Positions 1 through 11,200 of a DNA stretch of 64,000 bases are shown one piece after another (the first letter of the stretch is position 1; each line of letters opens with the position of its first letter). The notes below the pieces were generated by a model. The model was not told the origin of the DNA and did no database searches. It was given only the letters and a program-made list of their open reading frames with translations. The stretch comes from Congeria kusceri (lineage: Eukaryota > Mollusca > Bivalvia > Myida > Dreissenidae). Location of the stretch: assembly GCA_027627225.1 (NCBI GenBank), contig CM051033.1:50343516-50407515 (forward strand), read 5' to 3'. The translations under genes and the position numbers were made by a program.

Positions 1-359
1 TAGAGATGTTAACATAGAAAGATGTATTCTGAATTTATTGTTGTTGTTGTTGTTTTCAGTATAGATGTGGAGTTCGTCTTGGTTCGCTTAAACAGTAAAC
101 CAATTTAAGAATAAATGCAATGAAATCGGCTGTATCTTAATACTGTGTTCCCATATGCGCTCAGCTACCTTTGGATTCCGGTCACATTTTCTTCTGATTA
201 TTGCCAGGAAATGTATGCACTATCGACGCACGTCAGTCAAGCTTAAACATTTCTAGCCATAACATACTTCTGGTCTTCCAACATTTATGTTAGACAATAA
301 CATACACAACGTTTGCTAAGTAAATCAATGATATCAAACATGTTGCATGTGTATTGTAG

Positions 360-485
360 CATGTACTTCGTCTGACGCTTGCACTGCTTTGGACTCCAAC
401 TCTGAGTGCTCTGGAACGACCGCTGGTAAAAAATGCCGGTGCAAGGCGACCCACGCTATGGGAAATGAAGGAAAATGCGCTTCAA
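360..485 (+). CDS. Gene 1 exon type A
   Basis: 126-bp phase 1-1 exon with acceptor TTGTAG and donor GTAAGA. It encodes a six-cysteine module containing CTALDSNSECSG and KCRCKATHAMGNEGKC. All six cysteines are present. Confidence 0.72.
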
Positions 486-1380
486 GTAAGAAATCGTGTA
501 TATTAAAGAGTGTTTAATCGTAGCTTTCTTTTTTATTTAATATTGACATCATATAGCGATGTATTCCTTGTAATAATAGTCTACATGATGTTAGTAAATT
601 TAGTAAAATATATATTTAAATTTTAAGATATTGATGTAAAATCGAGTAAATAAGCAAATTACACGTCTACTAAAACTCACGTATTTGACTACAAGCATGT
701 CTTTTTATATGTGTGTTTTTAGAATGTGCAACCAATGCGGTTTGTACAGCTGTTGATCCCAACTCTGAATGTTCGGGAAGCACCGCCAATGACAAATGTC
801 AATGCAAAACTGGTCATACGCTAGGGAGCGATGGAAAGTGTGCTGCAGGTTCCGGTACGTTAACGTCTGTTATTAAAGACCATGTCTTACTGTCATACTG
901 TAAATAAATAATAAATGAGTGATAATTTAATTAAATTATGGTAAGTGTTTATCATTTTTGGTTGGATAATCAATAATGAATTACTTATCGCGTGATAAAC
1001 TAACATTGTACAAAAGAACACATGATAATGGTTATAATCTCTCTACTATTTCAACATTTCCATCTTTGAAACAATGCAACAATTATTGTCATAATGATAG
1101 TGTGTCATTAACATTTCGAGTGTATGTGCAATCATTGTGTCTACTTGAGATAAACTATACAAATAGTATAAAAGTAATAAAGACCATACTTTTGTTAAGA
1201 ATATGATTATTTTGCTCTCATGAATAAAGCCGAAAATAAACTAGAAAATACATGCATTGTAATATAATACTGTTCAATAAATGATTCAATAATTTCACAT
1301 ATTTTCTCTTGGCAGGTGCTGCTGGTGTTGTGGTCTCCTTTGCAATGCTTCTAGCCTGCTCTCTGACGACTTTTTTCTAA
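360..1380 (+). CDS. Gene 1 (partial): cysteine-rich EGF-like protein, exons A-B-T
   Basis: Three exons are visible: 360-485 (type A), 723-854 (type B) and 1316-1380 (C-terminal T exon ending in TAA). Each has AG before and GT after, and all junctions are phase 1, so they join in frame. A and B each encode one module with spacing C-x5-C-x8-C-x8-C-x-C-x11-C, which is EGF-like. The last exon encodes a short Gly linker and a hydrophobic stretch that runs to the stop with no basic tail, as expected of a GPI signal or a bare membrane tail. The signal-peptide exon and any C exon must lie left of the window. The product is inferred to be a secreted, membrane-attached protein; ligand and function are unknown. 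Confidence 0.7.
723..854 (+). CDS. Gene 1 exon type B
   Basis: 132-bp phase 1-1 exon with acceptor TTTTAG and donor GTACGT. It encodes CTAVDPNSECSG and KCQCKTGHTLGSDGKC, then an Ala/Gly/Ser linker that leads into the C-terminal exon. Confidence 0.72.
1316..1380 (+). CDS. Gene 1 terminal exon T (hydrophobic C-terminus)
   Basis: 65-bp exon with acceptor TTGGCAG. It completes a Gly codon, encodes AAGVVVSFAMLLACSLTTFF and stops with TAA. There is no charged residue after the hydrophobic run, and small residues sit just before it in exon B. This is the pattern of GPI-attachment signals; a simple C-terminal membrane anchor is the alternative. Confidence 0.68.
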
Positions 1381-2490
1381 AATACACATGGTGGTATTAG
1401 ATGAACTTGGAAATGGGCTTCTTTTACAACTAACTGAATTAAGTGAAACTGTCGTTCTATATTGAAACTTCTATCCCGGACGAAGTAGAACCCCGTCGGT
1501 GTAGTTAGATTACAATGCAGATTATTTAAATGATTTAGTGAAATCTTTGTGTGCAAAAAAACTACCGTTAACTAAACTTCTGAGTATCTAATTGTTATAA
1601 TACATTTTAATTAGTCATATTTCAAAATATTGGTTGACATAGAGAAAATTGCCCTTAACACGTTTATTAAGTTGCTACCAATATATTTAGAAATTATATT
1701 TCTATGCGTTTGTCTTTTTCATAGGCAGATGTTATATGTAGAAAATGAAAGTGCACCTTTGTATTCTAATCCTGAACTTCCTTTTCTAGATATGATTGAA
1801 ATGTGAATTCGTTTTGCAACAGAAATTAATATGCATCTTCTAAATTGAATATCAGCAATATTACTAGACTATTTAAAACATATATAACAAATAATAGAAA
1901 ATCTTATTGAAAGTTTATGTTAAGTCTTACAATACTAGAACATATATTATATATTATATTATATCATATCTGTGTTGAATGTTACGAGGACGTGTTGAGT
2001 ACTTGGTGCTGTGTATCATCGTCGCTCTGTCCTTTGATGGTGTCGTCTTTTGTTTTGCTATTGTTGCTGTCATGTTTTCATTTAAAACAAAGAAACCATT
2101 AGTGACCATTTTTTAAACATCTTAACATGTGTGATATCTTAATCCCCATAAAAAAGCACATGGTATTTTTAATCGCAATGTTAATAATATGGAAAAAGGT
2201 TCGTGTGTTATGAAATAAAGCCATCGTTTGCTTGTGAAGTCCGGATTCCAGGCAACACATGTTAATACGTTCAATACATGTTTATAATACAATTATCTAA
2301 AATTACAATTCGCGCTATGACCTTGCAAACATGGCTTTTGTTATCAAATGAACTGCAAGATGTACATGTCGCTTAATAATTGATACTGTTCACGAATGTT
2401 ATTATGTATTACGTGTGATACAATATGTTTTCAACGGACGGGCGTGTGATACATAATTTTCAACAATAAAACGTTTTTCAATTCTTGTGT
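1381..2490 (+). other. 3' UTR/flank of gene 1, conserved with genes 2 and 3
   Basis: No coding sequence is seen. The stretch is recognisably similar to 13267-14310 and 32456-33490, for example the blocks near 1769 and 13561 and the phrase CAACGGACGGGCGTGTGATA near 2433. All three copies end in AATAAA. The conservation suggests one long 3' UTR copied with the gene. Confidence 0.5.
2465..2470 (+). promoter_or_regulatory. Probable polyadenylation signal, gene 1
   Basis: AATAAA in the context CAACAATAAAACG, about 1.1 kb after the stop. The same context recurs at 14280 and a similar one at 33472, downstream of the sister genes. Confidence 0.45.
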
Positions 2491-2962
2491 TGTTCTTTCC
2501 AAATATGTACACATGTAGATTTATAATATGCAACCTTAGTATTATTATAATCGGGCATTACGAAACTACTTACATACAACTGCATTTTAAGTATTAGTAC
2601 AAAGATATTACTTGAATATAGTGGCGATAAGTTTTAATATTTATATACAAAATATAATCAACATTTAAAAAGGAGAGTGGCATATTTAACTTTTATTTTA
2701 TTTTGTTTACATTGAATGCGAGTTGTACCATGCAAACATTTTATCAACACTGAGTTTGTTTACCTGTGTGATTAGTGTTAAACTATGCCGAACTGACTGA
2801 TTCGGACATCATTTGTATTACGTTTTCTGCTTAATAGCATATACAGTAAAATCAACCATCCGTCATGCACACCGACGATTCAAACCAATATATTCGGATA
2901 TTCTACACTAAATCACGATCTTTATGGAAACTCAATAGAACTTTCACCAAACTATTCGTGCT

Positions 2963-3211
2963 GTGCAATCGAATCAGCAGACCAATTTCCTGTTACGATG
3001 TCCCAATTACACGGAAATCTGCCAACGTTACCTTTCTAACATCCTATATCCTCTAACTACAAATAATCTCCTAAAAGCTAATGAACGTCTCAACTTTGAA
3101 CAAAACAAACAACTGTTTCTTTCAGTCCAGCGCTTTATCAATGCTTCAATGCGTTTTAAAAACTCTTATATCCAGGACTCCCTTGCCACGTCTGCCTCTA
3201 GTGCTACATAG
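2963..3211 (+). pseudogene. Relic of a non-LTR retrotransposon reverse transcriptase C-terminus
   Basis: An open stretch of about 82 codons contains NFLLRCPNYTEICQRYLSNI, then LL-x3-ERL and VQRFINASMRF. This resembles the cysteine-containing tail of LINE reverse transcriptases, which usually read HFLLxCPxY followed by a helix and a final FIxxSxRF. It ends in TAG at 3209-3211. Upstream sequence continues in another frame, so the copy is frameshifted and 5'-truncated. The identification is by motif only. Confidence 0.5.
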
Positions 3212-3539
3212 CGCTTTTGACCTTATTTCAATAAATATATGTGTGTATATTTTAAAATGTTTTAAACAAACTGACTAGATTTTCATAATTTTATAACATA
3301 AAACATACGTGATTGTGCTACGAAAATCTTTTACTTTATTATGATGACGATTGTTTAAAATGTCTTGTGTTTTTTATGTACTTACCTATCCATGCGTGTT
3401 ACATCCAAACCACGTTGGTGGAAAGGTATTAATATAAGTTTCATAAACTTTTATGAATCTTGACAAGCTTTAGTTGTGTATTTCAGTTCTACTTTCGGTT
3501 TCATGAACATCGGCTAACTCAGCACCACCGGACCACCTA

Positions 3540-4000
3540 AGCATCACTGGACCACCTCATTTCAAGAAAATCCCAGAAAACTCACAAAAATTACAAATAA
3601 TTGCAAACCATGTAATGCGTACCTGAAGACATTTATATTTGTGATCATCGTCAGTCGTCACACACTTCATAATGGGTTGTAGTAAGAACTCAGGCGGGTA
3701 AACATGTCAGTACATAGAGTATCATAGACATATTATTTCAATGAATTCAACTTATAAAAATCCTACAGCCTTTATTTTTGTACATTTGTTAACTAAACTA
3801 CGAACGAGTGTTCTTTTATCATTCCTACTGGTAATGGCATTGGCCGATTTCTTAAAAAGCACCTTTATCATAAGAAAATAATACAAAATTGGAACGTCAT
3901 ACTTACTGTTTACAATATTTTTGCACCACCGGAACACCTCGGAAGTCATCGCCGGACATTTTCTTAACTCCTCGAAATGAGCTGGTCCGGTGAGTCTCCT
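3540..4000. mobile_element. Possible inverted-repeat element
   Basis: The block TCACTGGACCACCTCATTTC near 3545 recurs in inverted, slightly diverged form near 3974-3996 (AAATGAGCTGGTCCGGTGA). A CACCACCGGA motif is also seen at both sides. The size would suit a MITE, but no clean target duplication was found. Confidence 0.3.
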
Positions 4001-4042
4001 AACCGTGTATTATGATCGTGATACGGTTGCATCAAATGGTTT

Positions 4043-4076
4043 ACAATACTACTACTGCTACTACTACTACTGCTAG

Positions 4077-4142
<66 letters not shown>

Positions 4143-4352
4143 GACTACTACTACTACTACTAATAATAATAATAACTAATAACAATAATAATAATAATAA
4201 TAATAACAGTAATAATAATAATAATAATAATAATAAAATAATAATAATAATAAAAGTGGTAATAATAATAATAATAATAATAAAATTAATAATAATATTA
4301 ATAATAATAATAATAATAATAGTGGTAATAATAATAATAAAAATAATAAAAT

Positions 4353-4387
<35 letters not shown>

Positions 4388-4394
4388 GTATTAA

Positions 4395-4437
<43 letters not shown>

Positions 4438-4441
4438 TTAA

Positions 4442-4477
<36 letters not shown>

Positions 4478-4483
4478 ATTATT
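4043..4483. repeat. Trinucleotide microsatellites (CTA)n then (AAT)n
   Basis: About 110 bp of CTA/TAC repeats is followed by about 330 bp of imperfect TAA/AAT repeats. Serine-rich reading frames across it on the minus strand are by-products of the repeat. Confidence 0.95.
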
Positions 4484-4664
4484 TGTTTTTGAGTATAATT
4501 GATATATTATATTTGCTAGATGCCTGCTATATTTAACCAGTATAACTTGTGTCCAGACTTGAAGAATTGAGGCATTATAACGGTTTAACTTTATTATCGG
4601 TGTGCTTAATAATCATTTTCTGTTAAAATCTACCAGGTTGAGCGAAATCGTGACAAATTGAATG

Positions 4665-4698
4665 TTTCTTACTGACGCACTTATGCGTCAGTAAGAAA
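4665..4698. repeat. Perfect 15-bp hairpin, 4-nt loop
   Basis: TTTCTTACTGACGCA, loop CTTA, then the exact reverse complement. The paralogous region near 15.76 kb lacks it, so it arose or was lost after that duplication. Confidence 0.8.
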
Positions 4699-5160
4699 TA
4701 TGTTGAGTTATTGGATGCAAGTACTTCTGCATGCACAGACTCGTCTACGATTTCTTCTTTATTTATGTGACATGCTTTTGGCGGACCAAAAGTGTGTATT
4801 ATTAATAAGCGGCACTTCTATGCTGCACATGTTTGATTCACACGTGCAGGCCATATTATGTATATGTATAATCCACTTTATTTATTCTTATGAAGTATAT
4901 CCGAAAGTTGTGTGTGTGTTTTTTACTTTTACACATTGACTCACTAACATTCTAAGTTATAAATATAAATATTGTTTATGAAAAAAAAAAAAAATTTAAA
5001 TTGACTGATGACCGTCAATAGACAACTAGTGTTTATATACACGCATCATTCTGAACATAGCGATTAATTTAATCAAACAAGCGTTCGCCTGTAAACTTTA
5101 TGTTTCATTACATACACCATTCATGATGAAAGCAAAACCTTATTGTTATAACGTTTGCCG

Positions 5161-5334
5161 AACTCCTCACAGTGTTTACTTCCACATTGGTACTCTTCAG
5201 TTACCACTGCTACAACGACAACCTTCTCGCAGAGATTTAACTGTGTCCGAGCATAGCTCGATTAAATCAACAATTCGTGGTGGCAGTGGTAACTGAGAAG
5301 AGTACCAATGGGGAAGTAACCACTTCGAGGGGTT
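5161..5334. mobile_element. Short inverted-repeat element (MITE-like), ~175 bp
   Basis: The left arm 5161-5210 and right arm 5283-5334 are imperfect inverted repeats of about 50 bp sharing ATTGGTACTCTTC and GTTACCACTGC. About 70 bp lies between them. No coding sequence. A clear target duplication was not found. Confidence 0.6.
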
Positions 5335-6429
5335 TGCTACCACGAGTTAAAAACTTACAGATTTGGAAGTTTTCATGGGAGATGGTTATGAGGAGATTGA
5401 AGATTTATTTTTTACAAAATTTCGATTGTATCATTATTCATTTATAACAATGACACAGGCATCTTGCATTATTGATGAACCAGGTATACATACTACGAGT
5501 TAAAATGGAAAACAAACATAAATAAATAAATAAAGTAAACCTAACAACCCAAGGATTTTACGTTGTCCACGATTTTATTTCGCGCCAAGTGTTTGGCTAT
5601 GGTCACGTGGAACTTCATGCCTGCAGGGATTTAAAACTGGAGTTTACTCGGAACCACTTAAATCTCTGCGCGGAGGTTGAACGTCTGCGTTGAACACGGT
5701 TTTCTCACTATGAAACCATTCTGAATTCGGGTTATCGATTTTTCGATTCATCACATGCACATGTATCGATTGGTGTATGAACAACCCAATGCGATGTGAC
5801 ATTTGATTTAACTAATGCCGTTATTCACGAAAGCAGGATTTACTGTATGAACATACTGAATGATCTCTTTAAAACATGTTTATGTAATGCTTGCATAATT
5901 ATTCATTTACATTTAAAGTTTATTCATGTTATAATTGTTTTATTTTTGTGTGATGGTGAAATCCATCAGCTTTAAACACCATGTCAGTGTCTTTGCATGC
6001 CACTTGCCACTGACAATTGAATGATACAGAGATTGCATCTGGATTGTATTTAATGGCAATATAAGCCTTACGTTAAGCTTCTACCTTTGTAATGAATAAT
6101 TTACCTTAACATTTATTGGCATGTGATATCGGTGTATCTGCTTAAAGATTGTCACGCTATTAAATCAACATCCTCTGTGGAAGTGGTATCATTTGCCTTT
6201 TAATATTACATAATCCAAGAACCGCGTTTGGGCTTATTTCTTGTATATGTAATCCTTATGATTATTGTTTGTTTCTTCATTTCAATTCTATAAGGATATG
6301 TACACTGTCACAGCAATGTACATGTATTTATATTAATACGCATATATTTGACATTTTAGTTTACGAAGTACGAAACATGGTACGTAGAATAATTAAATAC
6401 AAACATGTTGACGGATCTAAAACCAGAAA

Positions 6430-6512
6430 AACATGTTGGCTTAGCTGGGCGCTGAACCCTGCCATCTCCATGTCTTAGTTTAAGCTCTATCACAGTGAAA
6501 CATATTATTACA
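6430..6512 (-). other. tRNA-like (SINE head?) relic
   Basis: Read on the minus strand the stretch contains GATAGAGCTTAAACTAAGA and, about 30 bases on, GGGTTCAGCGCCC, resembling A- and B-box spacing of a tRNA. A diverged copy lies at 16680-16750. The cloverleaf is not intact by eye, so this is a tRNA-derived relic at best. Confidence 0.3.
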
Positions 6513-7280
6513 TTACCGTACAGGTAGTCACGTGACTTCGACGAAAATGATAAACAAAGACCGCAAGTCGAATTTTATATATGCAATTACTTTTGTCGAT
6601 ATCCGTTTAATTTATAAATGTTCAATTTTAAGTGGCAAATAAACTGAAAAGGTCTTATATTAATTTAGGTTACTGTTATCATTTACTATTCATATAATTA
6701 CAAGTTAATCCAGTATTATTTGCTATACAATTCATTTAGATGGATATATTGACCATTTCCCAACAACATTAAAGGCTCTTACATTCTTAAGATTTGTCGT
6801 TTTAAATTTATATAAATTTACCTATACACTATTGTTTTCGGTTGCCATGAATGAATAATTTAATTTTATTTGGCACTCGTGCTTCTGTCAATGATTGTAA
6901 TTTATGATGACAAATGTTTCAGTGTCTCATTCTTATATTTTACAATACGAGTACGTGCCTCAATATTAATGATCACAGACCTTTACTTATCCCCTGCTGT
7001 GTCAAACAACGCACTCCATATTATCTTTGTATCCAGTACAGGTGTTGTTTGAACTCAATTGATTGATTGAAACGTGGCGTATCTTTCAGATGCACCTGCT
7101 ATATATTAATAGATAAGCAGTGACAACTCGTCACATCAACGGTATCGGTTGAAATTTGTTGCAAATCAAACAAAAATTGAGATAAGCGTTTGTATTATTA
7201 GATAAAAATACTATAAACAATCGGTTAAAATTACATTCATGTCTTTATTTAACTCAGAATATACCAAATAATATATTAAA

Positions 7281-7326
7281 ATATTATTATTATTGTTGTT
7301 GTTGTTATTATTATTATTAGTAGTAA

Positions 7327-7389
<63 letters not shown>

Positions 7390-7410
7390 AAGTAGTAGTA
7401 GTAGCATATT
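7281..7410. repeat. (TTA/TTG)n and (GTA)n microsatellite
   Basis: Trinucleotide repeats, mostly GTA/AGT, run for about 130 bp. Poly-Thr and poly-Asn reading frames here are artefacts of the repeat. Confidence 0.95.
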
Positions 7411-8148
7411 GTTGCTGTTGCTGTGTTGCTGTTCTATGCAAGTACTTAGTTTTTTTTACTGTTTTCTATTGATTGTGGCATGAAGAATAGATTTTCTGCA
7501 AACCTGGTATGGTCATAATTTCGTTTCAATAATGTAAAAGACTAATTTGGTTTCTTAATTGTTGCTGAGTGCGTGCTGGAACAAGCGTCATTTTATTAAA
7601 AATTGTATATCTATAAAAACAATTCAAAATGTACTTATAACACGAAGTATAAACAAAAGAACTGAAGTCTAATAGTAACTTTATTATTGTTAATTTTTTT
7701 TTTCTACACTAGCGAGTCATAAAGTCATCTAAGAAAACTGAAAATGCTACATTACAATTCTAGCTTCTCCATACGGAACATGAATGACCCTGCTATTTTC
7801 GACACATCTCTGCTGAATTGACGATTAGCTATAGACCTAACATGGGCGCCAGCAAAATACACAATCGCTGAACGCAACCGGCTTTGCGATGTGTGTATTC
7901 CAATTCATTAATCGGCATGTACGTTTAAATAAATCGTGAGGGAGAAAATACAATAGAATGAGAAAAATATCAGATCCTAAGTTAAAGCTTTCTTCCTCTA
8001 CAAATTCGGAACAAATAATCATTGTAAATGTTCTAAAACATAGGTAAAACACGGTACTTGTGTCTCTTAAAATAATTTTAGTCAAAATTGCGAGGCAAAC
8101 ATACAGTTATATTTTGCAATGTCTATGTGCTACTGCATCTCTTTTCAG

Positions 8149-8218
8149 CTGAACAAACTGGCTATTTCCACATCGTTGTTGGCATTCTGTTTCCTGCAAA
8201 CAATTAATAAAGCTGACA
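8149..8218 (+). CDS. Gene 2 signal-peptide-like exon
   Basis: 70 bp, the same length as the gene 3 signal exon, with acceptor TTTTCAG and phase 1 end. It encodes a hydrophobic core, ISTSLLAFCFLQTI, sharing LLAFCFL-x-TI with gene 3. The expected ATG is CTG, and the donor GTCGGT is weak. An in-frame ATG at 8119 could serve if transcription starts nearby. Confidence 0.45.
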
Positions 8219-11200
8219 GTCGGTTTCAAATAAGTCCTTCACACAATATACAAATGTATTTAATGCAATACGCAATCAGTGGAAATAAATGGTTTTACAA
8301 TATTGGTTAGTTTTCAATATTTATTTTTTAAATCGGGAAGCGCTGCAACAAAATGTTTTTGTAAAACTTCTGTACACTGGGTCCCCAATCAAGGAAATAC
8401 TGCATGTGTTTGAGATGCTGCAAGTCATTGGGTTGCGAATACAGCTGGTACAGCTTGTGAATGTGTACCAACCTACGTACTTGATGGAACCACTTGCAGG
8501 GGAAGTAAGATATGCAGTTACATACATGTTTTTAAAGAAGTTTAGTTTAAGTCACTTCACGGCGGTTTGGAATAACGATGTATAGAAATCTTAACACCAA
8601 AGCCTTAGGCAGGCATGAGTTTTTGCAACTTGATAATAAAACCGATATATTGCATTTTCTGATTCTGTGCAAATCAGTTGTACGTTAAAGACAACTAAAG
8701 ATAGAAAAAAATGAAAGCAGGTTGATCTCAATTAACTGATCCACATACGCTCTTGTATCTCTGATTTCCGAATTTTTTACTGTTTTTTTCACATGCAGTG
8801 TCGAAATGGTATCGATTTATCACCAAAACACGATAATATTTTACTTACGTTTTTATGAACAGTTTAACACGCAACGCAAAAAATGAACATTTTTAAAGGA
8901 TTATAGCATTTACTTCTTCTGACACGTGTACCACTCTGTACAAGTTTAACTAAACTGTGTATCTATAAACCAATGACAATTTGAAAATTTGAACGCAGTT
9001 CATACTAACTTTCCAGCAGCAATCCGGTCCGATCTAGTATTTAGATATGTTTAAGTGTGTGTCATTTAAGTTTTGATGGAACATGCACATAACATGGTAT
9101 AAGAGTACTGTATTATTAAAATTCATTGCTGCTCCTGGACGAATGATTTACTGACATATATTTTAAAACAGTGTTCTTTTAAGATCCCGAGATTCAACTG
9201 CCAATGGTCATTTTGTGTTTACCTTAACAGTGGATAGTGTCATACATTTTTCTACCTTTTAATGCCTCGCATGCCTTAACTGACTTCTTCTATTGCAGTA
9301 ACATGAGTACCACATACGTTTCTGTTTACATGCGCTGTTCGCGTTGTCATTTCCATGTCAACAATTCTTAACTTCTTCTTTGTGACCAGATTACAATTGT
9401 TTCTGTGCCAAACATCACACAGTCTCTTTGTCTCCAGTGCAAGTTTTGTATGCATATCGACCTCTTTGATGCAATGATAAACGTGTTCAATAATTAAAAA
9501 AAACTTATTTCACCGGAGTCTTTTCAATGCTGTCATTTGTGCTCATCTAGTCTACTTATATTTGTAATTTTTATGTAAACATTGTGTGTTTGACAGCCAT
9601 TGGCACTAAAGTGTGTTCCGTATCGGGATCGGAGTGTTCTACAGCTACAGGTAGCTACTGTGACGCTACCGCATTGAAATGCAAGTGTCCAGTTATAGCG
9701 ACGGTGGCCAGCAACGCCTGCATATATAAACGAAAGCTAATATGAATTGTACCTAAAATATGTGTCAGTAAATAAATAAATAAATGGGATACGTTTACGT
9801 TTGGTTGGCTTCATTTTCTTTTTATAAATCTACGTACCTGCACGAGGGAAGATATGTGCACTGATATTCGTATGTACTTGCAATTTGAAAGGCTGTACGT
9901 TTACCATTATGAGTATAGTCATATCATGAAATTCAAGATTTAATCTCATGTTTGCCTTAACTATTAATATCGAATAAGTGTTTGCTTTCGGCTCTTTTCC
10001 TGATTCTGTGCAAAACCATTGTACGTTAAAGACAACTAAAAGATAGAAAAAAATGAAATCAGGTTGATCTCAATTAATTGATCCACATTCGCTCTAGTAT
10101 CTCAGATTTCCGAATTTTTCGCTATTTGTATTACAGACAGTGTAAATAATATTGTCGAATTGTTGTCGATTTATCACCAAAACGCGATAATGTTTTACTT
10201 TAATTTGTTTTCAAACTTTTTTATGAACCGTTTAACACACAACGCAAAAATGAAAATTTTTAATGGATTGTTGCATGTACTTCTTCTTACACGTATACCA
10301 CTCTGGACCTCAACTCGGAACGTTCTGGGACGGGCGTCAATGACAAATGTCGATGCAAGACTGGACACACGATAGGAGGCAACAAAAAGTGTGCTGCCGG
10401 TTCCGGTTCCAATTCCGGTATTGAGCTATTTTGAGAGAGCAAGGAATCCTGCAGTGTGTCAATGTTATTCATACTTAATCGTTAACAATGTTTAAATGTA
10501 AAACGTATATTAAACAACTGGAGTTATTTTGCATATAAACCATTTTCATTTGTATTGAATGATGTATATGTACATGTTTAAGTAAACTGTGTATCTATAA
10601 ACCAATGACAATTGAAATTTGATCGCATTTCATTATAACTTTTCCAGCAGCAATCCAGTCCGATGTTGAATTTACGTATGTTTTATTGTGTGTCATTGAA
10701 GTTTTAGTTGTACATGTACATAACTTGGTATAAGAGTACTGTATTATTACATTCATAACTGCTCCTCGATGAATGATTTACCACGTATTACGGCTTTTTC
10801 CTGAGATGCACGACAATGATATGTGATTTGTACTATATGATGCAAGGTCATGAAATCATGTCAACAAGCATTCTCTTGTATCGCTGTTTAATTTGAATTG
10901 CCGAGCTATGATGTTAAAGTTTATTTACTAGTGATGTATTATGATTTAATAATGAGTAAATAAATTCTAATTCAGTTGAATTAATATTCTATTTTATTTT
11001 AACGTTTATTTACAAGAGCGTGTATTATGATTAATTCTGTCTTAGTGTGAGGTTCGGCATGCCTTTAAACCGGTTTAAACCCCCAATGCTTAGCATTGAT
11101 TGTTCCAAGGCGGTACACCCAGTTTAAATAATGTATATATGTTAACACATTGTTCATTTAAGATCCAGAGACCATAACTTCCAATGGTCATTTTGTGTTT

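Larger units (their letters stand above)
4700..7100. repeat. Paralogous block, copy 1 (partner 15780-17540)
   Basis: Several stretches match the region between genes 2 and 3 in the same order and orientation, for example CTGCATGCACA near 4728 and 15822, and ACAATACGAGTACGTGCCTC near 6940 and 17373. It has no recognised gene. Together with the shared gene and 3' flank it shows an old tandem duplication of roughly 10-12 kb. Confidence 0.6.

Noticed and set aside
3964..4185. Serine-rich minus-strand reading frame
   Set aside because: Direct translation of the CTA/TAC microsatellite.
6430..6512. Functional tRNA gene
   Set aside because: A/B-box-like motifs are present, but a full set of stems could not be drawn and the paralogous copy is diverged; kept only as a relic.
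7211..7441. Poly-Thr/poly-Asn minus-strand frame
   Set aside because: Product of the GTA and TTA repeats.
8289..8585. 98-codon frame across the degenerate type D exon
   Set aside because: Another frame of the same stretch retains the C-x-C module pattern and ends at a phase-1 donor.
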